Shown piece by piece: positions 43,283-50,043 of a DNA stretch of 50,043 nt; the stretch's first letter is position 1, and each line of letters opens with the position of its first letter. A program made the translations under genes and the position numbers. Below the pieces are notes generated by a model. It saw only the letters and a list, made by a program, of their open reading frames with translations, had not been told where the DNA came from and searched no databases. The stretch is from Anaerolineae bacterium (GTDB lineage Bacteria > Chloroflexota > Anaerolineae > Anaerolineales > Villigracilaceae): NCBI GenBank assembly GCA_017303735.1, contig JAFLCF010000008.1, forward strand, positions 1 to 50,043, read 5' to 3'.

Positions 43283-43966
43283 ATGAGAACGATCGAATCC
43301 AGCTTGAAACAAAAGATGGAAGCCTTACGGGGGAATCAATATTTTGATGATGTATCAGATGAGATGTTGAAAGATATAGCAACCCATACCCGCCTGGCAG
43401 AATATCAGCGCGGGGATGTTTTGTTTTGGGAAGGAGATGTCTGCGAGGGTTTGTTCATTCTTCAACAAGGCAGCGCCAAGATCTTTCGCCTCTCGCCCCA
43501 AGGACGGCAGTATATCGTCCGCATTTTGCAGGAAGGCGACACCTTCGCCGAAGTGCCCGCTTTCGATGAAGGGACCAGCCCGGTCAATGTAGAGGCGCTG
43601 GAGATCTGCCGCGTTTGGATCATCGACAAGAACAAGCTACATGCCCTGGTCATGGAACATCCTGCATTTGCCCAAAAGGTATTGGTCAATTTTGGGAAGA
43701 TGCTGCGCGGAATGGTGCGCATGGTCAGTGAGATGGCGTTCTATCAGGTCACGCATCGGCTGGCACGCCTGATCGACACAGAACTGCCTCAAGATAAATC
43801 CGCGGCTTGGACGCAGGAACAACTTGCGGCGCGGTTGGGAACCGTGCGTGAGGTGGTGGCGAGGTCGATCAAGGAATTGGAACGCAGCGGCGCGATCAAA
43901 ATGGAAGACCGTCGCATCCAGATCGCGGACAGAGAAATTTTTGAGCAGTGGATCATGCCCAATTAA
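43283..43966 (+). CDS. Crp/Fnr-family transcription regulator
   Basis: 227 residues. Cyclic-nucleotide-fold domain (about 20-135), long dimer helix (about 140-160) and a HTH_Crp domain with AARLGTVREVVARSIKELE (recognition helix). No N-terminal or clustered Cys, so not an iron-sulfur FNR, and the cAMP-contact signature is not conserved; a DNR/NnrR-like heme or NO sensor is possible. The recognition pattern R-E-X3-R equals that of Crp and predicts TGTGA half-sites, which occur before nrfHA (46552-46567). Confidence 0.88.
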   Translation: MRTIESSLKQKMEALRGNQYFDDVSDEMLKDIATHTRLAEYQRGDVLFWEGDVCEGLFILQQGSAKIFRLSPQGRQYIVRILQEGDTFAEVPAFDEGTSPVNVEALEICRVWIIDKNKLHALVMEHPAFAQKVLVNFGKMLRGMVRMVSEMAFYQVTHRLARLIDTELPQDKSAAWTQEQLAARLGTVREVVARSIKELERSGAIKMEDRRIQIADREIFEQWIMPN

Positions 43967-43983
43967 CAAAACAAACATATTTT

Positions 43984-44057
43984 GGGGACGCAGAAAAACG
44001 CTGACTCACGCTGATAAAAGCAAATGATCAGCGTTTTTCTGCGTGAATCAGCGTCCA
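43984..44057. repeat. Large palindromic intergenic repeat
   Basis: Perfect 17-bp arms ACGCAGAAAAACGCTGA (43988-44004) and its complement (44028-44044). Outer GGACGC/GCGTCC extend the symmetry. Looks like a dispersed REP-type element. Confidence 0.75.
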
Positions 44058-44065
44058 ATGGTTTT

Positions 44066-44121
44066 AAAGACGAACACACCCGCGAAACCATAATTTCGGG
44101 GTGTGTCATGTTTATTTTTTT
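44066..44121 (+). terminator. Terminator after the Crp/Fnr gene
   Basis: ACACACCC...CGAAA / TTTCG...GGGTGTGT hairpin (44074-44106), then CATGTTTATTTTTTT. It may also end the minus-strand lipoprotein gene (stop at 44123). Confidence 0.7.
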
Positions 44122-44122
44122 C

Positions 44123-44566
44123 TTACTGAAGAACTTCGAAGTTCTCTACTTGGTAAAAGATCTCATCATCCACTGCTTCTTTGATCTGATCCACCGAGAT
44201 CGAAGTAGGGAACCCATAGGTGGTGTCGTAGGTGACAAGGACTTCGTCTGCATCTCCATTTAAGTCTGCTTCGAGCATGGTAAAAAGAGCATCCATGCTG
44301 GCAGCAGAAGTAAACAATTCATACGATGGGTCTTCAGCAGTGACGACCACACCATCTACCTGGGTGATCGAAACCACTTCCCCATTTTGCACTTCGATCG
44401 TCAACGGCATAACATTCCGGAACGGACAAAAACAGCCAATGAACAGGTCAAAACGATAATGGTCAATATTTGCTTCCTGCCATTTCTTGAGGTTCTGGTC
44501 ATATTCAGAAGAGGCAGAACAAGCAACCAGCAAAAGTGAAAGAACAAGTAATAAAATTTTCTTCAT
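44123..44566 (-). CDS. Lipoprotein, DUF6174-like
   Basis: 147 residues from ATG 44566 (AAGGAG 8 nt upstream; an upstream in-frame ATG is rejected). Lipobox LLLVAC gives lipidated Cys16. The mature part has HYRFDLFIGCFCP, a CXC pair, then VQNGEVVSI and a TYDTTYGFPTSISVD ending, typical of DUF6174. Exported; function unknown. Confidence 0.75.
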   Translation of the reverse strand: MKKILLLVLSLLLVACSASSEYDQNLKKWQEANIDHYRFDLFIGCFCPFRNVMPLTIEVQNGEVVSITQVDGVVVTAEDPSYELFTSAASMDALFTMLEADLNGDADEVLVTYDTTYGFPTSISVDQIKEAVDDEIFYQVENFEVLQ

Positions 44567-44616
44567 GTAAAACTCCTTATCCATAGAACGAACATTATCC
44601 CAGAAATGTTCCCAAA

Positions 44617-44650
44617 TAAAAACGCCCTGCCAGGTTGGCAGGGCGTTGAT
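44617..44650 (-). terminator. Terminator of nrfHA
   Basis: AACGCCCTGCCA/TGGCAGGGCGTT perfect stem (44621-44632/44636-44647) with a T run on the minus strand. Confidence 0.88.
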
Positions 44651-44662
44651 GTTGAAAAGATT

Positions 44663-45997
44663 TTACGGGTTGGTTTGGTAATATGTGCCAGTCGTCAGCA
44701 GGGCGGGGTCATTGATGGACTGAGCCGCAAGCATCTGGGCACGCCGCGCTGTGTCTATGGAATTGGAGAGCACTTCCAGCGCATATTCGGGGTTGTGGAA
44801 ACCGGTCGAATTTTCCGCCGAGATGAAGTCCCACATAAATTGGGCTTCGCGGTGTAACTTCTTGGCTTCATCGAGCAGAGCCGGGTCTGCATTTCCCGCC
44901 GCAACCGCCGCCTTGATGGCAGTCATCGCATCGATGATGGCATCTTCGGCAGTGATCTTCGTCTTAGCCACCTGTTGTTGAATGATCGCAACGCGTTCGG
45001 TCACATATTCAGTATCAGTATGGCACTGTCCACAGGCTTGTTCAGGGTTGAGCAATGGACTATGAACATCATGCGATGAGTATTTTTCGGCTCCATCACG
45101 CACATACGGCATGTGGCAATCTGCACAGGAGACGCCCGCTTCGTAGTGGGTGCTGCCCGCCGTGAAGAACTCATATTCGGGGTGCTGTGCTTTCAGCATG
45201 GGGCTATCTGTTTCGGGGTATACCCAATCTTTGAAGCCAGCTTCTTCATAGTAGGAGATGATCTCTTCGACCTTGGTGCCGTTATCCCACGGGAAGGTCA
45301 AATACTTGCCATCGCCCTTGAAATAATATTCAACATGGCAGTTGGCACAGACGAGGGAGCGCATCTCCTGGCGAGAATAAGTCTCCCAATCCTTGCCCTG
45401 GCGTTCGAGGGCTTCGATCAATGCCGGGTTGGTCGCTATCAAGCGCATCGTCCCTGCTTCGTGGCAGTTCGAACAACCAATGGAGTTGTTGATGTTCGGA
45501 GTCATCTCATTGAATGACATGGCATCGTAGGCTTCCATACCTAGCTCAGCCCACAAGCCGGGGTTATCAGATGATTTGCAGGAATAGCATGTGGCAGGTG
45601 TGTGTTTTGGATCTTCATCGTTCAGGTTCAAACGCTTGGTCGCACGGACATCCTCCAACGCATTGGCATGTCCACGGTCATCGTTGTAATCTTTGCTAAA
45701 CGGATACCCACCAAACAAAATCACCTGGCGCGGGTCGCGTTCCAACCATGAGAACTGCGAAGAGCCCGCATAGGTGGTATCAATATTATTGGTTTCGGTC
45801 TTCAACAAAGAATGATATTGATTGGGATAATTAATGCCCCACTTGGCAGAGTCTGGTTCCATCGGTGCGATCTCCACCAAAGGCTGAATGGAACGCACTT
45901 CAGCGGGCTGATTCTGAATGTAGACCATCACACCGATCAACACCGCAGCGAGCACGATCACCAACCCAGCAAGAATTAAAGTTGTATAGTTTTTCAT
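44663..45997 (-). CDS. nrfA: Ammonia-forming pentaheme cytochrome c nitrite reductase
   Basis: 444 residues. ATG 45997 is preferred to the ATG at 46003 because AAGGAG (46010-46005) is 7 nt away from the former and one from the latter. N-terminal helix as signal/anchor. Five hemes: CYSCK (137-141, the active-site heme with Lys ligand), CSNCH (175-179), CANCH (217-221), CADCH (291-295) and CGQCH (322-326). The enzyme reduces nitrite to ammonium with six electrons outside the cytoplasmic membrane, supplied by NrfH. The Shine-Dalgarno overlaps the nrfH stop, so the two genes are co-translated. Confidence 0.96.
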   Translation of the reverse strand: MKNYTTLILAGLVIVLAAVLIGVMVYIQNQPAEVRSIQPLVEIAPMEPDSAKWGINYPNQYHSLLKTETNNIDTTYAGSSQFSWLERDPRQVILFGGYPFSKDYNDDRGHANALEDVRATKRLNLNDEDPKHTPATCYSCKSSDNPGLWAELGMEAYDAMSFNEMTPNINNSIGCSNCHEAGTMRLIATNPALIEALERQGKDWETYSRQEMRSLVCANCHVEYYFKGDGKYLTFPWDNGTKVEEIISYYEEAGFKDWVYPETDSPMLKAQHPEYEFFTAGSTHYEAGVSCADCHMPYVRDGAEKYSSHDVHSPLLNPEQACGQCHTDTEYVTERVAIIQQQVAKTKITAEDAIIDAMTAIKAAVAAGNADPALLDEAKKLHREAQFMWDFISAENSTGFHNPEYALEVLSNSIDTARRAQMLAAQSINDPALLTTGTYYQTNP

Positions 45998-46008
45998 TTG
46001 CATTCTCC

Positions 46009-46494
46009 TTACTTCGTCGGATAAATTACAGAATCTTGATACGGAGCGCCCGTAATGCCGCGTTCGCCATGCGCAACGCTACGATGACACTCCCAACAAT
46101 AGCGATCCAAAGGTTGTTCGCCTGCCAGCATGGCGTCCACAGTACTTTCGTGGCAATGAATGCAATTCTCCTGAACGATCTCTTTCGTCTTTTCCTCAGC
46201 ACGGATCGCCACCGGAATATTCCCCGTCACAAAGGCATAGGTATCCTTCGCGCCCTGGCGTCCTTTCTCCATGTAATACGAAACAAAGTTATCGTGAGGC
46301 AAATGACAGTCTGTACATTTCGCCACCTGAGCATGCCCCCCATGCGCCCAGTTTTCATACTGCGAGTCCATTGCATGGCAGTTCGCACACGTCTCTGGCG
46401 CGCTTCCCCCGTACGCAGCGGCATCCGACACCAGCGCAAAATATCCCAGCGCAAGGATCGCAACACCAATGGCAATGATAGGAAGTTTAGACAT
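46009..46494 (-). CDS. nrfH: Tetraheme quinol dehydrogenase subunit NrfH
   Basis: 161 residues: an N-terminal membrane helix (about 4-22), then four hemes CANCH (36-40, followed by Ala-Met, the Met ligand pattern of NrfH heme 1), CTDCH (60-64), CIHCH (111-115) and CWECH (133-137). It takes electrons from menaquinol and passes them to NrfA. First gene of nrfHA, with a Crp-like site centred 41.5 nt before the predicted transcript start. Confidence 0.95.
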   Translation of the reverse strand: MSKLPIIAIGVAILALGYFALVSDAAAYGGSAPETCANCHAMDSQYENWAHGGHAQVAKCTDCHLPHDNFVSYYMEKGRQGAKDTYAFVTGNIPVAIRAEEKTKEIVQENCIHCHESTVDAMLAGEQPLDRYCWECHRSVAHGERGITGAPYQDSVIYPTK

Positions 46495-46524
46495 GGATTA
46501 ACCTCGCATTAATGACTTGCCTAA

Positions 46525-46568
46525 AATATACCGAAACTCATCAAAATATCTTGTGACTTTAGTTACAA
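46525..46568 (-). promoter_or_regulatory. nrfHA promoter with Crp/Fnr-type operator
   Basis: -10 TATATT (46530-46525 on minus) and palindrome TTGTGACTTTAGTTACAA (46551-46568), i.e. TGTGA-N6-TTACA. Predicted start is 46518, so the operator centre (46559.5) is at -41.5, the class II activation position. The regulator at 43283 is a candidate. Confidence 0.7.
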
Positions 46569-46757
46569 AACCAGCAGTCAGTGACAATCCTCATACCAGG
46601 CAATGACAACGACCATTATTAAGAATACACCTAAATCGTACCATTTTTATCCGAATTTACAAATTAATCTTTATCCTGATTTCATCATGACATCAAAACC
46701 GCCTCCCCACTACGGGAAAGTTGCCCCATCGCTGCAAACCTTTCCCCTTCATCCAAA
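46569..46757. other. Gene-free stretch, nothing recognised
   Basis: AT-rich spacer between the nrfHA operator and the terminator at 46758. A plus-strand open frame of 80 codons (46603-46845) lacks a Shine-Dalgarno, has a low-complexity product and crosses the terminator; it is not believed. Confidence 0.5.
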
Positions 46758-46790
46758 CAAAAAACCCCGCCAGACCTTGTCTGACGGGGC
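46758..46790 (-). terminator. Terminator of the PCuAC gene
   Basis: On minus: GCCCCGTCAGAC-AAGG-TCTGGCGGGG hairpin followed by TTTTTT. Confidence 0.9.
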
Positions 46791-46829
46791 AAAGAGAATG
46801 CGCATGGCGATGCGCAGTATTACTACAGT

Positions 46830-47324
46830 CTACGGCATGTTGTGACCATCCATGCTTTCGCCGCCCATATCAGCAGCGTCTTTCACAGGGACGGTGAGCG
46901 TAATTTCACCGGCATGTTCAAAGGTTAGGGTAATGGTGATCTCACTGCCAGCCATCAGATCCTGCTTGAGCCCGATCAACATGACATGGTAGCTGCCCGG
47001 TTTCAATTCCACTTCACCATCGGCAGGCAGGTCGATCTTTTCCTGTTGGATCATTTCCATGGTGCCGTCGGCGTTCATCTGGCTCAAGTGCAGTTCCACA
47101 GCTTCCGCCACATCCGAGCTGGCGCTGATCAGAGCATCGGCTTCGGCACCGTGGTTGTGAAGCAGCATATAAGCGGCGCTGTTCCCACCCGCCATTGCGG
47201 CGCGAGCCCAATAGTCATGAGCCTCCACGCCTTCCCCATCTTCGTGTTCCCCACCCGACATCCCACCGCCACAAGCGCTCAACAAAAGCGCACCGGCTAA
47301 CACAAAAGCAAAAATCTTTTTCAT
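46830..47324 (-). CDS. PCuAC-type copper chaperone lipoprotein
   Basis: 164 residues. Lipobox LSAC (lipidated Cys18). The PCuAC/DUF461 domain (about 38-150) has DYWARAAMAGGNSAAYMLLHN, AVELHLSQMNADGTMEM and LKPGSYHVMLIGLKQDL, giving the His/Met copper(I) ligand set. The C-terminus is Met/His rich (GGESMDGHNMP). Such proteins deliver copper to cytochrome c oxidase outside the membrane. It lies 33 bp from the HTH-NosL-like gene, probably in the same unit. Confidence 0.85.
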   Translation of the reverse strand: MKKIFAFVLAGALLLSACGGGMSGGEHEDGEGVEAHDYWARAAMAGGNSAAYMLLHNHGAEADALISASSDVAEAVELHLSQMNADGTMEMIQQEKIDLPADGEVELKPGSYHVMLIGLKQDLMAGSEITITLTFEHAGEITLTVPVKDAADMGGESMDGHNMP

Positions 47325-47357
47325 TCTCTTATCCTCGTATCTTATTTTTTTTCTGAA

Positions 47358-47933
47358 TCACATGTTTGAGTGCATGTGCATCATCCCACGCATATGTTGA
47401 ATGGTCTCATCCATGCCAAGCAAATGACCACCAAACCCTTTTTGGAAATTCTCTGCATCGGCTTTTGCGCCAAATGCCAGAATGCTCGGAACACAGCAAA
47501 TGCTGACCGTGCTCCCTACCAAATAAAAAGCCTGCCCGGCACTGATCATGTGACCATATAAATAATCCATCGTCATAGATTGCCAGACATTTTGAGAACG
47601 GCTTTGCAGCATCAAACCACAATGAGCGCAGCAAGCCCGCAGTTCTTCGCCATCATCCAATTTAACAATAAACAAAGTGCGTGGAGAGATGCTCTTGCCG
47701 CACATCGCACAGCTGGATGATTCGTCCGACATCTTGTTAGCACCAGATTTTGGTAACGTGGCACCACCATGCTTCTTAATGATCTTCCCCGCATTTGCTA
47801 ATTTATGCAAATCACGATGGATGGTCATATTGGACACGCCAAACATCTCAGCCAATTGCAGGATGGAAGCACTGCCATTGTCTTGAAGGTATTCTAAAAT
47901 TTGATTTTCACGGTCTAAGGAGTTTGAAGTCAT
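47358..47933 (-). CDS. DeoR-type HTH protein fused to a NosL-like metal-binding domain
   Basis: 191 residues. DeoR-type winged helix at about 5-60 (ILQLAEMFGVSNMTIHRDLHKL). Then CAMC (75-78) and CCAHC (101-105) clusters, and a region (about 115-172) resembling copper-binding NosL: DYLYGHMISAGQAFYLVGS, CCVPSILAF and AENFQKGFGG. The C-terminus is HMRGMMHMHSNM. Inference: a cytosolic metal-responsive repressor, probably for copper, controlling itself and the adjacent copper lipoprotein gene. It lacks the sugar-phosphate sensor of normal DeoR proteins. Its start codon lies inside a half-site of the likely operator. Confidence 0.7.
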   Translation of the reverse strand: MTSNSLDRENQILEYLQDNGSASILQLAEMFGVSNMTIHRDLHKLANAGKIIKKHGGATLPKSGANKMSDESSSCAMCGKSISPRTLFIVKLDDGEELRACCAHCGLMLQSRSQNVWQSMTMDYLYGHMISAGQAFYLVGSTVSICCVPSILAFGAKADAENFQKGFGGHLLGMDETIQHMRGMMHMHSNM

Positions 47934-47980
47934 TTGTTACATTTTGTTATATTTAACGTGAGATTACGTAATATAACAAA
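47933..47980 (-). promoter_or_regulatory. Operator of the HTH-NosL-like regulator
   Basis: TTTGTTATATT (47943-47953) and its perfect complement (47970-47980), with a further direct half-site TTTGTTACATT at 47933-47943. The regulator start codon overlaps the last. TTGATG with a 17-nt gap to TTATAT is a candidate promoter within. Confidence 0.6.
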
Positions 47981-48013
47981 CTTGACCTGATTTCATCAAG
48001 AGGACAAATGTCA

Positions 48014-49177
48014 CTACTTTGAGTGATATTTCCTTCCACGCCAGGTAACCCCTTGCCCGGTCAATACTTTCCAGGCAGAAGTAAGCATCATCGCGGCAAA
48101 AACCCCCGCCCCTAGTGGAGTAGTCACCCCATACCAGGGAGAAATTTCCATCAGCTGGGCGATGCGCACACGGTAATAGATCAAATATCCCCACACCGAC
48201 AAAGCCTGTATAAACACACCCACCGCCATCCACCCGCCACCGTTGAAATACCAGATCAACCCAAGCAGGGGCCAGAGGGGTAACAACAAAGCAGCAAACA
48301 ATGCCAGCGATGCCCCGAATGCGCCCAACAACAAAAGATAGGGATGGTCTCTCAAGCCAAGATAAATATTTTTTGTCCAACCCTCCCACATGGTTTCGAG
48401 CGATGTATACATGCGCGTACTGACAACTTGCATGCCATCTGCCACCACCAAACGGTGACCATTCCACTTCACACTTTCAGAGAGGGCTTTGTCTTCCACA
48501 ATTTGATCTTTGATTCGTTCATGCCCGCCGATCAAATCATAGATGCTGCGTTTGATAAAAATGAACTGTCCATTTGCCACAGCATCACGGCGCGCTGGGT
48601 CATTGACCTTGCGTGGTGAAAATCCCACCGAGAGCGCGGTCATCACCAATGGCATCACTGTCCGCTCCCAGAAGGAGCCGAGGATTTGCTTGGTCATCAC
48701 AGTGAACAAGTCCGCTTGTGTCTCTGTCGCTTTGGCATACACCGCCGAAAGCGCGTTCGGTGCGAGGAAGGTATCGGCGTCCACAAAGCAGAGCCACTCG
48801 CCTTTTGCCACAGCTGAGGCTTGATGCAAAGCATGGGGTTTGCCTGCCCAGCCTTCGGGTAAGTCTGAGCCGCTAATTGGGATGAGACGAGAGTCGCGGG
48901 ATGCGATCTCTTTCAATAGAGACAGAGTGGAATCGGTGGAGCGATCATCCAAAACGATGATTTCAAAATTTGGGTAATCTTGACGAAGAGCCGCTTCAAC
49001 ACAACGCCGAATGTTGGTCTCTTCGTTGCGAGCCGGGATACACACCGAAACCTTCGGCGCGGACATGGGCGCAGGCACCGGTGTGACGACGATATCGAGA
49101 TGATATTGGTTGTGAATCCAGTAGATGATGATGAGGGCGAGGAGGAAAAGGATGGTGGAGAGGATGAAGTAGAACAT
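48014..49177 (-). CDS. Membrane family 2 glycosyltransferase (HpnB-like)
   Basis: 387 residues from ATG 49177 (-10 TACTAT 6 nt upstream). An N-terminal helix (about 3-20), GT2 domain with VSVCIPARNEE, DDRSTDSTL, CFVDADT (metal-binding DXD) and QIVEDKAL, then three to four C-terminal helices (about 280-370). The family includes HpnB-type hopanoid-associated and carotenoid glycosyltransferases; the acceptor is unknown. Confidence 0.8.
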   Translation of the reverse strand: MFYFILSTILFLLALIIIYWIHNQYHLDIVVTPVPAPMSAPKVSVCIPARNEETNIRRCVEAALRQDYPNFEIIVLDDRSTDSTLSLLKEIASRDSRLIPISGSDLPEGWAGKPHALHQASAVAKGEWLCFVDADTFLAPNALSAVYAKATETQADLFTVMTKQILGSFWERTVMPLVMTALSVGFSPRKVNDPARRDAVANGQFIFIKRSIYDLIGGHERIKDQIVEDKALSESVKWNGHRLVVADGMQVVSTRMYTSLETMWEGWTKNIYLGLRDHPYLLLLGAFGASLALFAALLLPLWPLLGLIWYFNGGGWMAVGVFIQALSVWGYLIYYRVRIAQLMEISPWYGVTTPLGAGVFAAMMLTSAWKVLTGQGVTWRGRKYHSK

Positions 49178-49181
49178 TGGT

Positions 49182-49236
49182 AAATAGTAATTGGTAATTA
49201 GAGATTGGTATTTACCATTTACCAATTACTAATCTC
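49182..49236. repeat. Degenerate ATTGGTAATTA repeat/palindrome
   Basis: AGTAATTGGTAA (49186-49197) and TTACCAATTACT (about 49219-49230) are perfect inverted arms with further TTGGTA/TACCAT units inside. It fills the spacer between the SbcC-like and glycosyltransferase genes and contributes the candidate -10 (TACTAT, 49189-49184) of the latter. Confidence 0.6.
49184..49189 (-). promoter_or_regulatory. -10 element for leaderless transcription of the glycosyltransferase gene
   Basis: TACTAT exactly 6 nt before the start codon at 49177; no Shine-Dalgarno. Confidence 0.45.
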
Positions 49237-49241
49237 TGACC

Positions 49242-50043
49242 TTATACCACCCGTACCGAACTCCCCCGCTCGGTCTTTTCGATCTCAATGCGATTTGGGA
49301 AGGCATCTTTGAGTTCATCGAGATGAGTGATGATAAAGATCTTTGAGAAATCATTTTTCACAGCATTGATGGCTTCCACCAAACGCTGACGTCCCAACGC
49401 ATCTTGCGAGCCGAAGCCTTCATCAATGACAAGCGTCTGCAAACGCGCGCCTTTACGCTGGGCAAGGATTTCGGACAGCGCCAACCGAATCGCAAAGTTG
49501 ACGCGGAAGGCTTCACCACCAGAATACATTTCATAATCACGCATGCCCGAAGAGTCGCTGATGTGAATATCGAGGGTCTCTTTCAAGTCATCACGTTTTT
49601 TATCGCGATATTCTGCCTGTGTGACGAATTGGATCATCATCGTACCATCGCTCAGGCGTTCGAGAATGTCGTTGGCTTTTTGTTGAATTTGCGGAAGCGC
49701 CTGTTCAATCAGCAAGGCTGGAACGCCATCTTTACCGAAAGCACGTTCCAATGATTTATGGCGCACAATATTCTGGCTTATCTCTTCGCGTTGACGTTCA
49801 TACTCTGCGCGGCGGTTACGCAGAGTTGCCAACACATCCACCCGCTGACGTGCCGCCCCGGCTTCATCGCGCACGCGGTTTTCATCTTCACGCAATTCAA
49901 AGAGTTTGCTTTCGGCATCCTGCAAGTTCGGCGCACCCGATTCAGACTCGGCTAAAACGTTCTGTGCCTCACCAAAGGTTTTCTCCGCTTCAGCAACTTC
50001 TTCTTTCTTCTTTTCTCTTTCTTCACTTAATTCATCGATCTCT
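49242..50043 (-). CDS. SbcC/Rad50-like ATPase, C-terminal part (5' end beyond the window)
   Basis: Open to the window edge, so 267 codons are visible. The upstream part is coiled coil rich in Glu/Lys. The C-terminal ATPase half has the YSGGEAFRVNFAIRLALSEIL signature, LVIDEGFGSQDALGR (Walker B and D-loop) and FIITHLDEL (H-loop). SbcC works with the SbcD nuclease in processing DNA ends and hairpins; sbcD would be expected upstream, outside the window. A TTG at 49925 inside the coiled coil is not a start. Confidence 0.88.
   Translation of the reverse strand, partial: EIDELSEEREKKKEEVAEAEKTFGEAQNVLAESESGAPNLQDAESKLFELREDENRVRDEAGAARQRVDVLATLRNRRAEYERQREEISQNIVRHKSLERAFGKDGVPALLIEQALPQIQQKANDILERLSDGTMMIQFVTQAEYRDKKRDDLKETLDIHISDSSGMRDYEMYSGGEAFRVNFAIRLALSEILAQRKGARLQTLVIDEGFGSQDALGRQRLVEAINAVKNDFSKIFIITHLDELKDAFPNRIEIEKTERGSSVRVV

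Noticed and set aside
46603..46845. Plus-strand 80-codon open frame
   Set aside because: No Shine-Dalgarno or leaderless -10, low-complexity product, and it runs through the terminator of the PCuAC gene.
49923..49925. TTG as start of a 227-residue SbcC-like protein
   Set aside because: The frame continues upstream to the window edge as coiled coil, as expected for SbcC.

Overview
The window looks like a chromosomal stretch of a Chloroflexota bacterium of the Anaerolineae type. This is an inference from gene content: very large secreted Ig-repeat proteins ending in a sortase domain, many GAF/PP2C and partner-switching genes, a MoxR-DUF58-DUF4129 operon, NrfHA, and a glycosyltransferase with hopanoid-type relatives. 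No rRNA or tRNA gene is visible, and no transposase, integrase or CRISPR array was seen. One RNA gene, the small bacterial SRP RNA, lies at about 32232-32336.

Layout. 1-11.5 kb: a surface-protein island with three paralogous giant exported proteins (the first cut by the window edge). Each ends in an SbsA-like Ig module, a linker, an LPATGF motif and then a complete-looking sortase catalytic domain. A purine-nucleosidase/pncC pair (minus strand) and a small XRE-type regulator sit between them. 11.6-22.9 kb: a transmembrane Ser/Thr kinase, a class III aminotransferase, a P-loop kinase-like protein, a DUF309-zinc-ribbon protein flanked by two related membrane proteins, the MoxR/DUF58/DUF4129 operon, a FabL-type reductase and a site-2-protease-like peptidase. 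22.9-32.2 kb: a secreted beta-helix protein, then a signalling block: STAS, anti-sigma kinase and a five-GAF PP2C phosphatase on minus, and a CheY-like regulator plus REC-PAS-HD-GYP protein on plus. 32.2-38.9 kb: SRP RNA, tandem membrane-anchored paralogs, a lipoprotein, a Memo-family protein and priA. 39-47.9 kb: respiratory and redox functions: a diheme peroxidase fused to a beta-helix with a lipoprotein cytochrome c, a phosphoribosyltransferase followed by a Crp/Fnr regulator, nrfHA (nitrite to ammonium), a PCuAC-type copper lipoprotein and a DeoR-HTH protein fused to a NosL-like metal-binding part. 48-50 kb: a family 2 glycosyltransferase and the C-terminal part of an SbcC-like ATPase running off the edge.

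Two patterns run across the window. First, at least nine genes have a TANNNT -10 element 6 to 9 nt (mostly exactly 6) before the start codon, with neither Shine-Dalgarno nor -35 box, so they are probably transcribed as leaderless mRNAs. Genes with a conventional Shine-Dalgarno and, in several cases, TTGAC-type -35 boxes form a second class. Second, short degenerate tandem or palindromic repeat tracts occur between genes and also in frame inside priA (three different tracts).

The most interesting candidate for an undescribed system is the trio of secreted proteins with an LPATGF motif in cis to their own sortase domain. No separate sortase and no conventional LPXTG-TM-charged-tail substrate was noticed in the window. 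Self-processing or self-anchoring is therefore a natural, untested, hypothesis; a pseudosubstrate lid is the main alternative.
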